DNA from: Clostridium sp. BJN0001
GTDB taxonomy: Bacteria; Bacillota; Clostridia; Clostridiales; Clostridiaceae
DNA: 64,000 nt
Reading direction: 5' to 3'
Assembly (NCBI RefSeq): GCF_022869825.1
Contig: NZ_CP094971.1
Coordinates: 1,985,501 to 2,049,500, forward strand
Shown in pieces: positions 54,523 to 63,995 of this stretch. Each line of letters begins with the position of its first letter. The stretch's first letter is position 1. The position numbers were made by a program, and so were the translations under genes. The notes beneath the pieces were generated by a model, which was not told where the DNA came from, made no database searches, and was given only the letters and a program-made list of their open reading frames with translations.

Positions 54523-55227
54523 ATGATTAGCAGATATGAATTAAAAAAACATGCTAAAAATAGACTTAAAAAAAGATGGATTCTGGCAGTTTCAGGTCTT
54601 CTAATATATGAACTTATCATTGCGATAGGAACATATCTTCCAGAAATTATAGGATATACAGAAGAAGGAATAATGTATGATATATTATCTGTTACAGGAA
54701 TACTTTTAACTATTATTACTATTGCTGGCTATAATAAATTTTCTATTAATTTTGCCTCATCAGATGATAAACCATATTTATGTGATATATTTTTAGCATT
54801 CAAATTTCCGTTAAAAACTATAATTACATATTTATTGATTGGAATTATTTCATGTATACCAGCATTACCAGCTCTTATTGCAGGACTTATTCTATATTAT
54901 AAATTTAATATGTCAAATATAATATTAATAGTATTTTTAGTTATTTTTGTACTTTTGGCACTTATATGTTCAATACCTTTTTCTCAAAGTCTTTATATAC
55001 TTGTAAATGACCCTTCACAAAGAATACTTAAATATATAACTCTAAGTTATTCAATGATGAAAGGTCATATTATAGAATATATAGTTCTTACATTAAGTTT
55101 TATTCCATGGTATATTTTTGTATTTATTACTGCTGGACTAGGTGTTTTCTATGTAATGCCTTATCAGCAGACAACTCTTGCTTCATTCTATTTAAGAATT
55201 AAAAATTCATATATAGATAGTTTATAA
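54523..55227 (+). CDS. DUF975 membrane protein
   Basis: A 234-residue integral membrane protein with about five to six hydrophobic segments. The N-terminal MISRYELKKHAKNRLKKRW and the end QTTLASFYLRIK with LSYSMMKGH in between are typical of DUF975, a family of unknown function common in Firmicutes. ATG 54523 follows AAGGAGGG by 5 bases; an upstream in-frame ATG at 54475 lacks a site. Its stop overlaps the convergent topB stop by 6 bases. The IS110 element directly upstream may have separated it from its promoter. Confidence 0.85.
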   Translation: MISRYELKKHAKNRLKKRWILAVSGLLIYELIIAIGTYLPEIIGYTEEGIMYDILSVTGILLTIITIAGYNKFSINFASSDDKPYLCDIFLAFKFPLKTIITYLLIGIISCIPALPALIAGLILYYKFNMSNIILIVFLVIFVLLALICSIPFSQSLYILVNDPSQRILKYITLSYSMMKGHIIEYIVLTLSFIPWYIFVFITAGLGVFYVMPYQQTTLASFYLRIKNSYIDSL

Positions 55228-57378
55228 AAATTCCATTTCCCATTTAAATCTTAATATTTCTTTATCATAAACATATCTAAAATATGCAGAGAAGGTATTT
55301 CCTTTTCTGCTTTTTAAATTTCTAAATCCAACTTTTCCATTCTTAAGTAAAAGAATAATCATCTCTTTTGATACTTTTTTACCAAATGATAAAATATATT
55401 TATCATTTTTCCATATAGTAAACTTGCAGCCATTTTTCCAATTGGTACATCCAAAGCTCTTTTCATATTCAATTACAGGATTGCCACATATAGGGCATTT
55501 CCCAAGTACTTGAGCATCAGATGGTGCTTCTACTTTAAATCTATCTACAGCACTCATATCGTTCTTTATAAGTTCAACTGAACTTTTTGTAAAATCAATA
55601 ATAAAATGAAGGAACTCATTTTTTTTAAACTTTCCTTTTTCAATATCACTTAAAGTTTTTTCAAGTTTTCCTGTATAGTCTAAATCAAATAATTCTTTTA
55701 CAGGAAATGTTTCAACAATATTTTTTCCAAGTTCAGTTGCTATAAGACTCTTTCCTTTATATTTTATATATCCTATGTCTTTAAGCTTCTTTATGGTTTC
55801 TGCACGTGTTGCTGGTGTTCCAATACTAAATCCACTTAATATTGATTCCATCATATCATTTGAATCTTCTTTTTCCTCAGCGCCTTTTCCGCATGTTTCC
55901 ATAACTCTTAAAAGTGTCTTTTCTGTATGATGCTTAGGTGGTTTTTTAGTAACTTTAGATATCTTAAGACTTTCCTCATTTAAAATATCACCCTTATTTA
56001 CTTGTGGAAGAATAACATCTTTCGATTTTATATTCTCTATTTTCTTCCATCCATCTTCAATCTTTACTTTCCCTTTTGCGATAAATACTCCTTTAATATC
56101 CTCTTTCTGATCTTTTATAGTAATTTTTGTTTCTTCTGATTTTGCAGCTAACATAAACTGCATAAAAAATCTGTTTCTAATAGCTTCATAAACTATTTTT
56201 TCATCAGCTGTCAGATTTGAAGGTTTCATGTAAGTAGGCGTTATAGCACTATGGCTTTCAACTTTTGATGAATCAAATATTCTTTTGCTTTCAGAAAATT
56301 TTAATTCATTCTCATAAGCAAAACCTTTTTTTAATATATTAAACACTTTTTTTACTCTGTCTTTTAAACTTTCATCTAAAACAAAACTTGATGTTCTTGG
56401 ATATGTAGTATATTTTTTTTCATATAATGACTGTGCAACCTTTAAAACTTTATCAGAAGTCCAACCTTTATACTTACTTGTTATATATCCCTGAAGATTC
56501 GAAAGATTGAAAAGTCTTGGAGGATATTCAAGTTTCTCCTCAGTTTTTTTATCAATTATAATGCCTTTAGTGCCATTTATAATCTCAGCTATGTTTTTTA
56601 AGTCCTGCCTTTTTTCAAACTTTTCATTATCATTTTCATAATATAATGCTTCTATTTTTTGATCATTTTTATCTATAAATATACACAAAAGTTTATAATA
56701 ATCAGAGGATACAAAGTTCTCTATCTCTTTATCTCGATCATAGATTATCTTTAATGTAGGCAGAAGTACTCTGCCTATATTAATTGTTTTACTCTTTTCA
56801 AACTTATATTTTAATGTACTTACAGATGTTAAATTAATTCCAATTATCCAATCAGTTAATTGTCTTCCTATTCCAGCGTCTTGCAAATTCTTCATTTCTT
56901 TATTATCTTTAAGGTTTTCCATTCCATTTTTTACTTCATCTTGAGTCCACTCATTTAAAAGTAATCTATAAACTGGCTTTTTCACCTTAAAATATCCAAG
57001 AATCTCATCTGCAATAACCTGACCTTCTCTATCAAAATCTGTAGCAGAGACAACACTTGATACATCATCTCTATCAATAAGACTCTTAATTATAGAAAGC
57101 TGCTTTGTAGCTCCCTTATCAGCAACATCTTTTGATACATTATCAGATTTTACCTTATATTTAAATTTTTCAGGTATAAACGGGAACTTTTCAAATCTCC
57201 AGGCTTTCATATCTTCATTATAATCCTTCGCATCATATAATTGAAGAAGATGACCAAAAGCCCATGTTATATAATACTTATCACTTTCAAAATACCCATC
57301 TTTCCTCTTTTTTATATTTAATGCATCTGCTATATTCTTCGCAACAGATGGTTTCTCTGCAATAATTACTTTAGACAT
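55222..57378 (-). CDS. topB: DNA topoisomerase III
   Basis: A 718-residue type IA topoisomerase. The TOPRIM domain starts VIIAEKPSVAKNIADAL, with SATDFDREGQ carrying the metal-binding acidic residues. The active-site region is YEKKYTTYPRTSS near 310 (catalytic Tyr in TYPRTSS). GTPATRAETIKKL and an ending zinc-finger-like repeat (CPICGNPVIEYEKSFGCTNWKNGC, core CPICGNP and GCTNW) complete it. It relaxes or decatenates DNA. ATG 57378 begins the conserved MSKVIIAEKPS. It is convergent with DUF975, with overlapping stops, so no terminator separates them. Confidence 0.95.
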   Translation of the reverse strand: MSKVIIAEKPSVAKNIADALNIKKRKDGYFESDKYYITWAFGHLLQLYDAKDYNEDMKAWRFEKFPFIPEKFKYKVKSDNVSKDVADKGATKQLSIIKSLIDRDDVSSVVSATDFDREGQVIADEILGYFKVKKPVYRLLLNEWTQDEVKNGMENLKDNKEMKNLQDAGIGRQLTDWIIGINLTSVSTLKYKFEKSKTINIGRVLLPTLKIIYDRDKEIENFVSSDYYKLLCIFIDKNDQKIEALYYENDNEKFEKRQDLKNIAEIINGTKGIIIDKKTEEKLEYPPRLFNLSNLQGYITSKYKGWTSDKVLKVAQSLYEKKYTTYPRTSSFVLDESLKDRVKKVFNILKKGFAYENELKFSESKRIFDSSKVESHSAITPTYMKPSNLTADEKIVYEAIRNRFFMQFMLAAKSEETKITIKDQKEDIKGVFIAKGKVKIEDGWKKIENIKSKDVILPQVNKGDILNEESLKISKVTKKPPKHHTEKTLLRVMETCGKGAEEKEDSNDMMESILSGFSIGTPATRAETIKKLKDIGYIKYKGKSLIATELGKNIVETFPVKELFDLDYTGKLEKTLSDIEKGKFKKNEFLHFIIDFTKSSVELIKNDMSAVDRFKVEAPSDAQVLGKCPICGNPVIEYEKSFGCTNWKNGCKFTIWKNDKYILSFGKKVSKEMIILLLKNGKVGFRNLKSRKGNTFSAYFRYVYDKEILRFKWEMEFL

Positions 57379-57447
57379 GTTATTTTCCCTTTCTCTATTT
57401 TGTCAGCACTATATATCTTATCATTAATTCAATAAAAAATATAGTTT

Positions 57448-57945
57448 TTACATTTCATTAAGCATCCATATATAAAAATTAAGTACAGACGCATAAATTG
57501 TCCATACAAAATATGGTAACAGAAGTATCAATGAAATAACCCCATCTTTTTTATAAAATCTATAAATTGTAAAAATAATAAATAATATAAGAATTATAAT
57601 TTCAATAAATGCTAAACCATATAATCTTAGTCCAAAAAACAAAATAGGCCATAACATATTAAGGCCAAGCTGAATAAAGTAAACAAAAAGTGCAGATGAT
57701 ACATCAATATTATGTTTTTTAAGCTTGTATATCCTATATGACGCATATCCCATAAGAATATAAAGAATTGTCCAAACTATAGGAAATATAAATCCTGGAG
57801 GCGAAAAAAACGGTTTCTTAATGTTTTGATATATATTTTTCATATCAGAAATAATAAAAGAAACTATACCTGATAAAAAAAGAGGAAGAAATGTAAGAAT
57901 TATAAGATCTAAAATATTTGTCTCTTTAGATACTTTATTTTTCAT
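57448..57945 (-). CDS. TspO/MBR family membrane protein
   Basis: A 165-residue protein with five hydrophobic helices. FFSPPGFIFPIVWTILYILMGYASY (core SPPGFIFPIVWTILYILMG) is the TspO signature; the tryptophans after helix 3 (QLGLNMLWPILFFGL) and the ending PYFVWTIYASVLNFYIWMLN are conserved. TspO proteins bind tetrapyrroles and cholesterol-like molecules; their bacterial role is unsettled. ATG 57945 follows a weak AAAGTGAT. It may be co-transcribed with the kinase genes, 48 bases upstream in the gene order on the same strand. Confidence 0.92.
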   Translation of the reverse strand: MKNKVSKETNILDLIILTFLPLFLSGIVSFIISDMKNIYQNIKKPFFSPPGFIFPIVWTILYILMGYASYRIYKLKKHNIDVSSALFVYFIQLGLNMLWPILFFGLRLYGLAFIEIIILILFIIFTIYRFYKKDGVISLILLLPYFVWTIYASVLNFYIWMLNEM

Positions 57946-58008
57946 ATAAATCACTTTCAATAAAATATTATTAATTAATTAATATGTAATTAATTATATT
58001 AATATAAC

Positions 58009-60006
58009 TTAATTAAAATATATATCTGAAAATTCTACATCAACTTTTCTCTTTAAAGAATTAATTTTAGGGAAATGATTTTCTCTTCTCCTATTATTAT
58101 TTGATTTTCTTAAAATTATTTCAAATTTATTTCCAAGACCGGAATGACTAAATTCTATACTTCCTCCTTGAAGCTTAATTAATGATTTTGCAATAAAAAG
58201 TCCTATACCGCTTCCTTCTTTTAATCTATCTAAGGATTTATTTATACATGTAAATATATCAAAAATATATGGTATCTTATCCTGTGATATTAAAGGTCCA
58301 TCATTTTCAATAGCAATTAAAATTCTTTCATTATTTAGCTGCTTTAAAGAAACTGCTATTATTCCATTTTTCTTTCCATATTTAACTGCATTAGAAATAA
58401 TGCTTAATATTGCATATGTAATAAGTTCCTCATCACATAATGCAAAAATCCCATCAGTCTGATTATCAAAAATAATACTGCTTAAATTAAGTTTTGTATA
58501 TTTTTCACAACATAAAACTATTCTACTTATAATATAACCTATATCAACTTTTTCTATATTAACATCAATATTTTTTTTATTTATCTTTTCTGCAAATACA
58601 AAATTGTTTATTGTCCTTGCAAGTCTTAATGAATTTTTTTCGATAGCTTTTGTATTTTTCGATAATTTTTCAAAATCATTATTTTGTATATAAATTTCAT
58701 TAAGCTGTACTGCTGAATAAATCAAATTTATAGGAGTCTGAAGTTCATGAGATACATTCATATAAAATTTTGTTTTTTCATTAAAATCAATAGATAATTT
58801 ATTCATTTCCTGTTTTATTTTTATTTTTTCATCAACAATAGAAGTACTATTTATATATATAGTAAAATACTCATCTGTAATTGGTTGAAAAAAAATTTCA
58901 ACATACTTTTCTCCATTTTCAGTTTTTATATGTCCTACAGATTTTTTTCTTCTTAAATATATATTTTTATCAACATTAAAATATTTTTCTATAAATTGTG
59001 ATATATTCATATTAAATATATCATTTAAATTTTTTATATTTAGTATAGACATAGCTTTTTTATTCATATATCTTGCTTTTTTATTCTTAAACGAAATCAT
59101 TCCATCAAAGCTATCATCTATAAGAACCTTATAATTTCTAATTCCTTTCATAATAAGATTTTCTTTATCTAAAAGTATCTTATTTCTTTTATGCAAATAC
59201 TCTCTTAAGCGTTCATTATTTTCCCTTTTTTTCTTCAAATCATTTTTTAAATAAAAAAAAGATCGTGTAAAAATATCTACTACTATTCTTTTATAAACTA
59301 TATAAGTAATTACTGATGATATCGCAAGTAAACTAATAAGAAAATTGTAATTATTTAAATAAAAAAAAATATATATATTAGCTTTTATACTTATTGAATA
59401 CATAAATAAAATTATGTAATTATTATATTTATGCTCTTCTATAAATATATTTTGTTTATTTTTTTCTATTTTTATAAAATTGTATAATATAAATACATTT
59501 ACCAATATAAAATTTATAGATGATACAATAATCATCCAATAAGGACTTAAATATAATCCAACAAAATATATTGTTAATGATGGGATTATGATGCCAGCAT
59601 TAATTATCTTAAACATATTTATTCCAAAAATACATTTAACTTGCACACTTATTCTTAATTGAATAATTTCCAATTCACTTATTATAATTCCAATCAAATA
59701 GCAATATATTTCAAAATAATCATAATATACACGGTCTATTTGATAAATTTTAAGCAAAATTATAATTATGCATATTAATATTATTAAATTTCCATTTTTA
59801 TAGTAATTCTTTATTATCCTCTTTCCAAAAAAAATATTACTTATAAGAGATGCCATAATAGCAAATGTAAATACCGAATTAACTCTATAAAATAATTTAA
59901 AATTTTCAGAAATAATACTTACATGTAATAAAAATGTAAATACAATTATAAATGCACTTTTTTTAATTATATTTTTATTATTTAGTATTTTAGTAACTTT
60001 TTTCAT
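58009..60006 (-). CDS. Membrane PAS-containing sensor histidine kinase
   Basis: A 665-residue kinase. The N-terminal 240 residues form about eight membrane helices. A coiled coil and a PAS-like domain (IDDSFDGMISFKNKKARYMN) follow. The HisKA box FYMNVSHELQTPINLIYSAV holds the phospho-acceptor His near residue 425. The ATPase domain has the N box ISNAVKYG, the D/G1-like AIENDGPLI and G2 EGSGIGLFIAKSLIKLQGG, all intact. No response regulator is nearby; clostridial kinases of this form are often orphans, some acting on Spo0A (inference). AAAGGTG precedes ATG. It overlaps the upstream kinase gene by 17 bases. Confidence 0.9.
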   Translation of the reverse strand: MKKVTKILNNKNIIKKSAFIIVFTFLLHVSIISENFKLFYRVNSVFTFAIMASLISNIFFGKRIIKNYYKNGNLIILICIIIILLKIYQIDRVYYDYFEIYCYLIGIIISELEIIQLRISVQVKCIFGINMFKIINAGIIIPSLTIYFVGLYLSPYWMIIVSSINFILVNVFILYNFIKIEKNKQNIFIEEHKYNNYIILFMYSISIKANIYIFFYLNNYNFLISLLAISSVITYIVYKRIVVDIFTRSFFYLKNDLKKKRENNERLREYLHKRNKILLDKENLIMKGIRNYKVLIDDSFDGMISFKNKKARYMNKKAMSILNIKNLNDIFNMNISQFIEKYFNVDKNIYLRRKKSVGHIKTENGEKYVEIFFQPITDEYFTIYINSTSIVDEKIKIKQEMNKLSIDFNEKTKFYMNVSHELQTPINLIYSAVQLNEIYIQNNDFEKLSKNTKAIEKNSLRLARTINNFVFAEKINKKNIDVNIEKVDIGYIISRIVLCCEKYTKLNLSSIIFDNQTDGIFALCDEELITYAILSIISNAVKYGKKNGIIAVSLKQLNNERILIAIENDGPLISQDKIPYIFDIFTCINKSLDRLKEGSGIGLFIAKSLIKLQGGSIEFSHSGLGNKFEIILRKSNNNRRRENHFPKINSLKRKVDVEFSDIYFN

Positions 60007-61867
60007 AACTTTCACCTTTCAAAAAAGTTAAATGCATTTCATTTATATTATCTTCTTTTGATAAATATATTATTGAATTTTGAGTCTTTGCTAGATATTT
60101 ATTAATATATAAATAAGAATCAAGATTATCATCTAAGTTTTTACTATAGTAATCTTGTCCATTATCTAAACGATTAGATGCTATCTTAATGTCTAGTTTT
60201 GTAGAATCATTATGTACTATCATATAAATATGACTTGGAAAATTTTTTCCTGTAATGCTCTTATTTAAAATTATATATATCATATTTAATAATATTTTCT
60301 TAACAATATGCAAATCTATAGATGTATAGTATGGTTTATCTGTATTATAAAATGTAAAATTATACCCTTCATTTTTAACATAATCTGAAATAACATTCAC
60401 AAATTCATCTAAGTTTTCAACAATATTACATTTAATATTATTTATATTTAAATTTCCAGATCTTATTTTAGAATTATCAATAATATTATTTGAAATAATC
60501 TGCAATTGAATACACTTATTATAGATAATATTATTATATCTTTTTATCATATCCATATTCTTGTTTTTTACATATATTTTTATAACCTGTACTGCTGAAT
60601 TTAATATACTTACAGGATTTTTTATATTATTACCCACACCATCTAAAAATTTAATATGAAGTATTTCTTGTTTTTTTCTATTCTGAATTTCTTTTTTTAC
60701 TTTTTTTATTTTTACTTTCTCTGTAATATCCTTTATAAGATAGACTTTTCCATCTAATATCTTATATTCATCTAATATAGAAATGCTTACATATTTTTTT
60801 ACATCATTAATGTTCATAACAGCATTATATGAACTTCTATCTAATGAAACATTTATAAATTTCATAACTTTATGAACCTTAGTATTTATAATCTTCTTCT
60901 TATTTTCTATTTTAAACATATTACAAAATTGACTATTTATATATAAGATTCTATTATTATATTCGCTTATAATCATAAGAGAATAAGGTATTTTCTTAAA
61001 AAGATTATAATAAATAATCTTATTCTTTTTATATTCATTATTAGATTTTTCTAAAAAAATATTACTAAATTTTATACTTCTATTAAGACCATCAAGATAT
61101 TCATTTTCTTTTTCTATTTTTGAAAATAACTTTTGACATGGAAAGTTACATACTTTATTTATTGCTAATATTACAAAAAATACATATATAATGCAATTCC
61201 ATTTTGTCATCTCCATATAGATATTTTTATCCTTTTGTATAAAACAGATTGATATTCCTAAGAAATATGGAATAATGCTATATTCAAACAATTTTAATAT
61301 ATTTATGTATTTTCCATTTAATAATTTTATATTTCTAATCTCACTAGCAAAATTAATTATGATAATAAAATCTGCAATATGGAGAAGTGTTATATATAAA
61401 TTTGTATATAATGAATCATTTAAAAGCTTAATAACAAAAGATGTAAATACAACCATATAAACTATTTTGTTTTCAATTTTATTATTATCTACTTCATGAT
61501 GTATATTATTATAAAAAAATAATATCTCTAAAAACATTATTACTTCATTATTTATAAAAAAATAATTTATTGTTAAGTCCGAATTATAAAAACATAAATT
61601 ATAAAACGAAAATGAACAAAATAGACATAAAGGCAAAAAAAATTGCTCCATAAGTTCACTATAATAATTCTCATCTATTTGTTTTAATTCACTTATAACT
61701 ATTGCTAAAATAAAAATAAAAACACAGTAACATATATTATCTGACAAAAAACTTCTATATGAAAAACTTATCTCTGATATATTTCTATATATATATATAG
61801 CAATACATATAAATAAATATAAAATTATCCTATTTCTACTTATATAATATTCGTTTTCTCTATCCAT
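59990..61867 (-). CDS. Histidine-kinase homologue lacking catalytic residues (pseudokinase)
   Basis: A 625-residue paralogue of the next gene: about eight N-terminal membrane helices, a PAS-like domain (KKIPYSLMIISEYNNRILYINS) and kinase-like C-terminus. Aligned with the H box VSHELQTPINLI of its neighbour, it reads VGNNIKNPVSIL, so Asn replaces the phospho-acceptor His. The N box is MIYIILNKSI instead of ISNAVKYG, and the G boxes (GSGIGLF) are absent. It therefore cannot bind ATP or carry phosphate in the usual way. It may heterodimerise with or control the intact kinase. AAAGGTG precedes ATG. The frame is intact, and the 17-base overlap suggests coupled translation. Confidence 0.8.
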   Translation of the reverse strand: MDRENEYYISRNRIILYLFICIAIYIYRNISEISFSYRSFLSDNICYCVFIFILAIVISELKQIDENYYSELMEQFFLPLCLFCSFSFYNLCFYNSDLTINYFFINNEVIMFLEILFFYNNIHHEVDNNKIENKIVYMVVFTSFVIKLLNDSLYTNLYITLLHIADFIIIINFASEIRNIKLLNGKYINILKLFEYSIIPYFLGISICFIQKDKNIYMEMTKWNCIIYVFFVILAINKVCNFPCQKLFSKIEKENEYLDGLNRSIKFSNIFLEKSNNEYKKNKIIYYNLFKKIPYSLMIISEYNNRILYINSQFCNMFKIENKKKIINTKVHKVMKFINVSLDRSSYNAVMNINDVKKYVSISILDEYKILDGKVYLIKDITEKVKIKKVKKEIQNRKKQEILHIKFLDGVGNNIKNPVSILNSAVQVIKIYVKNKNMDMIKRYNNIIYNKCIQLQIISNNIIDNSKIRSGNLNINNIKCNIVENLDEFVNVISDYVKNEGYNFTFYNTDKPYYTSIDLHIVKKILLNMIYIILNKSITGKNFPSHIYMIVHNDSTKLDIKIASNRLDNGQDYYSKNLDDNLDSYLYINKYLAKTQNSIIYLSKEDNINEMHLTFLKGESYEKSY

Positions 61868-61980
61868 AATACACCTTTTTTTGTAAAAATATTTTTGTTT
61901 AATTATATTTTATCATAAAATTGAATTTTTTTTCTATATTTTAATGAATTTTTACATTTTTATTATTCCTATCTTTTTTC

Positions 61981-62009
61981 TTGATTTTTAACATTAATTA
62001 TCCTATACT
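61981..62009 (+). promoter_or_regulatory. Promoter of the small coiled-coil gene
   Basis: TTGATT (61981-61986), 17-base spacer, TATACT (62004-62009), 34 bases before ATG. Confidence 0.7.
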
Positions 62010-62042
62010 AGAAATGAAAGAAAGATTTTGGAGGGGTTATTG

Positions 62043-62231
62043 ATGAAAAAAAATGCTTATGATTTAGCAAGGAATTTAATTGAGGTTATGGCTGATATAG
62101 ATAGAGCCTTGGATCAAAAATCAAAGAGTAAAAATATGAAAGAGATAGAAGCTTTAGATACCAGAATAGATTCTTTAGAAACTAGAATGTATGAGATTAA
62201 AAATAAATTAAAATCAGTTGAAGTTAAATAA
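62043..62231 (+). CDS. Small helical (coiled-coil) protein of unknown function
   Basis: A 62-residue protein predicted almost wholly helical. The heptad pattern EALDTRIDSLETRMYEIKNKL (shown in part: LDTRIDSLETRMYEIKN) indicates a coiled coil. No membrane helix or signal peptide. ATG 62043 lies 6 bases after GGAGGGG and behind a good promoter, and a perfect terminator follows, so it is a real single-gene unit. A TTG five codons earlier is possible but overlaps the ribosome site. No family recognised. Confidence 0.75.
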   Translation: MKKNAYDLARNLIEVMADIDRALDQKSKSKNMKEIEALDTRIDSLETRMYEIKNKLKSVEVK

Positions 62232-62269
62232 AAAGAAGGCTGCTTAAAATTTTATGCAGCCTTCTTTTT
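62230..62269 (+). terminator. Bidirectional terminator between small coiled-coil gene and GH8-like gene
   Basis: A perfect 14-bp stem (62230-62243 with 62256-62269), GC-rich in the upper part (GGCTGC), 12-base loop, T run. It also lies at the stop of the convergent gene. Confidence 0.9.
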
Positions 62270-63422
62270 ATTTAACTTCGTTATAGTATCTATATCCTAT
62301 AAGTGCATTTAAATTATCATAGGAATATACATTTTTTCCATCTTCATTTCCAAATCCACCATAAACAATACTTTCTTTGTTTCTTATCTGATATGATTTC
62401 ATCTTTTTGCCTGCTTTATCTTCTAATTCTGTTTCACCTTTTAATCTTGCTATCTGAACAATCATAGCATATATTGAAGTTGATTCAAATTCTGATGAAT
62501 GTTTACCTGTATCTCTTGAATACGTACAATATACAGCTTTATCATCTTTAAACTTTTCTTTTATCCATTCAAGACTTCTATCAATGTTTTCTCCTGCTTC
62601 AAGTCTATTATATATTATAATCATTGATAAAAGCGTATCTATATTTTCATCATTATCATTATGGTACTCATTATCATCTCTTGTATAGCTTTTGTTATAT
62701 AAAGGAAGTTCATCACTTACATAACCATTATCAATTATCTGAAGAGATTTATCATAAATCTTTTTCCATTTATTGTAATTAAGATTGGAAAGCATATTTA
62801 ATGTTGAAATATCTAAATAACAAAGAGTTGTTGTTTCACTCTTTTCAGTTCCTTTATTAAAATCTGTAATTACATTTTTATCTACAATATTTTTATATAT
62901 TCCATCCGATATTTTAAAAGCATACTTTCTATACTTTTTATCATTCCATTTTTCTGAAGCTGAAAGAAGTGCTTTTACAACTCTAAAATCATCAATAGTA
63001 GCTGAATTATCTGCTTTTTCATCTTCTGATATTCTCCAGCTTATAAGATCTGAATTAAGAATCATATTACTTTCTATAAAATCCAAGGTTCCATCAAACT
63101 TCTCCCTATTATCACTTTTTAAATAATAAAAGAGCATAAGACCTTCTGATTCTGATAATATAGTATGTCCTTTTGTAATATCTCCATCAGATTTTTGATC
63201 TATTAAATTTGTATATACTGCACCTTCTTCATTCATCATATTATTTTTAATGAATTCATATAGATCTTTTTCATCTTCAGATATATATGAATTAGAAACT
63301 ATTTTTGGTGTATAAATAGTTTTATAGTATGGCGATATATAATAATAAGCTATAGCAAAAATTACTGTTACCATAAAAATAGTAATAAAGACTAAAAAAA
63401 TCTTTTTCTTTTTGTTTTTCAT
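62268..63422 (-). CDS. Membrane-anchored glycoside hydrolase family 8-like protein
   Basis: A 384-residue protein with a short basic N-terminus and one helix at about residues 8-28, then an extracellular domain. SESEGLMLFYYLKSDNREKFDGTLDFIE near 90 and SWRISEDEKADNSATIDDFRVVKALL near 130 match the two GH8 signatures (S-E-G with the acidic catalyst and the A-T-x-x-D motif). Six-hairpin family enzymes cut beta-1,4-glucans, xylan or chitosan. Substrate is unknown; a role in the cell's own surface glycan is possible. The lytic transglycosylase gene lies 18 bases upstream, so both may act on the envelope. Confidence 0.6.
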   Translation of the reverse strand: MKNKKKKIFLVFITIFMVTVIFAIAYYYISPYYKTIYTPKIVSNSYISEDEKDLYEFIKNNMMNEEGAVYTNLIDQKSDGDITKGHTILSESEGLMLFYYLKSDNREKFDGTLDFIESNMILNSDLISWRISEDEKADNSATIDDFRVVKALLSASEKWNDKKYRKYAFKISDGIYKNIVDKNVITDFNKGTEKSETTTLCYLDISTLNMLSNLNYNKWKKIYDKSLQIIDNGYVSDELPLYNKSYTRDDNEYHNDNDENIDTLLSMIIIYNRLEAGENIDRSLEWIKEKFKDDKAVYCTYSRDTGKHSSEFESTSIYAMIVQIARLKGETELEDKAGKKMKSYQIRNKESIVYGGFGNEDGKNVYSYDNLNALIGYRYYNEVK

Positions 63423-63440
63423 AATTAAATCCTCTTGTTT

Positions 63441-63995
63441 TTATCCTTTATCATATAAAATTCGATAAACTTTATAATATGTATTTACCTTATCTACATA
63501 TTTCTTTGTTTCCGCAAATGGAATATATGAAAGATTTTCTCCATCCTTTGAACACTCACTATTTTGAAGCCACTTATCTACATTGCTAGGTCCTGCATTA
63601 TATGCAGCAACTATAAGATCTATATTTCCATCGAATTTATCATATAAATATCTTAAATACCAGCAACCCATCCTTATATTATATTCTTCATTATATAAAT
63701 TATCTTTTGAGAAAGATTCAAGTTCCATTTTTTCAGCTATCCACTGACCTGTTTCTGTAGTAATCTGCATAAGTCCTACAGCATCCTTATGTGAATGAGC
63801 ATCATCATCAAAATTGCTTTCGCTTTTCATAACAGCTAAAACAAAAAATGGACTAAGTTTATACTCTTGACTGTACTTATTGACATATTCATTATACTTA
63901 TAAGGGAATATAGCACTCTTTAAAATATATAATGAACCTATTGATATTAATAATATGCAAATTATAAAAATTAAAATTCGTTTCAGGAACCTCAT
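63441..63995 (-). CDS. Soluble-type lytic murein transglycosylase (SLT domain), membrane-anchored
   Basis: A 184-residue protein with an N-terminal helix (residues 5-25) acting as an anchor or uncleaved signal. The SLT domain has the catalytic Glu in MKSESNFDDDA near 58, GLMQITTETGQWIA near 72, and AAYNAGPSNVDKWL near 131. It cleaves peptidoglycan to 1,6-anhydro-muropeptides. ATG 63995 is five bases from the window edge, so its ribosome site and any longer start cannot be checked. It is co-directional with the GH8-like gene 18 bases downstream. Confidence 0.92.
   Translation of the reverse strand: MRFLKRILIFIICILLISIGSLYILKSAIFPYKYNEYVNKYSQEYKLSPFFVLAVMKSESNFDDDAHSHKDAVGLMQITTETGQWIAEKMELESFSKDNLYNEEYNIRMGCWYLRYLYDKFDGNIDLIVAAYNAGPSNVDKWLQNSECSKDGENLSYIPFAETKKYVDKVNTYYKVYRILYDKG

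Noticed and set aside
59990..61867. Pseudogene call for the first kinase
   Set aside because: Open over 625 codons with a good ribosome site and intact membrane and PAS parts; selective loss of catalytic residues fits a pseudokinase better.
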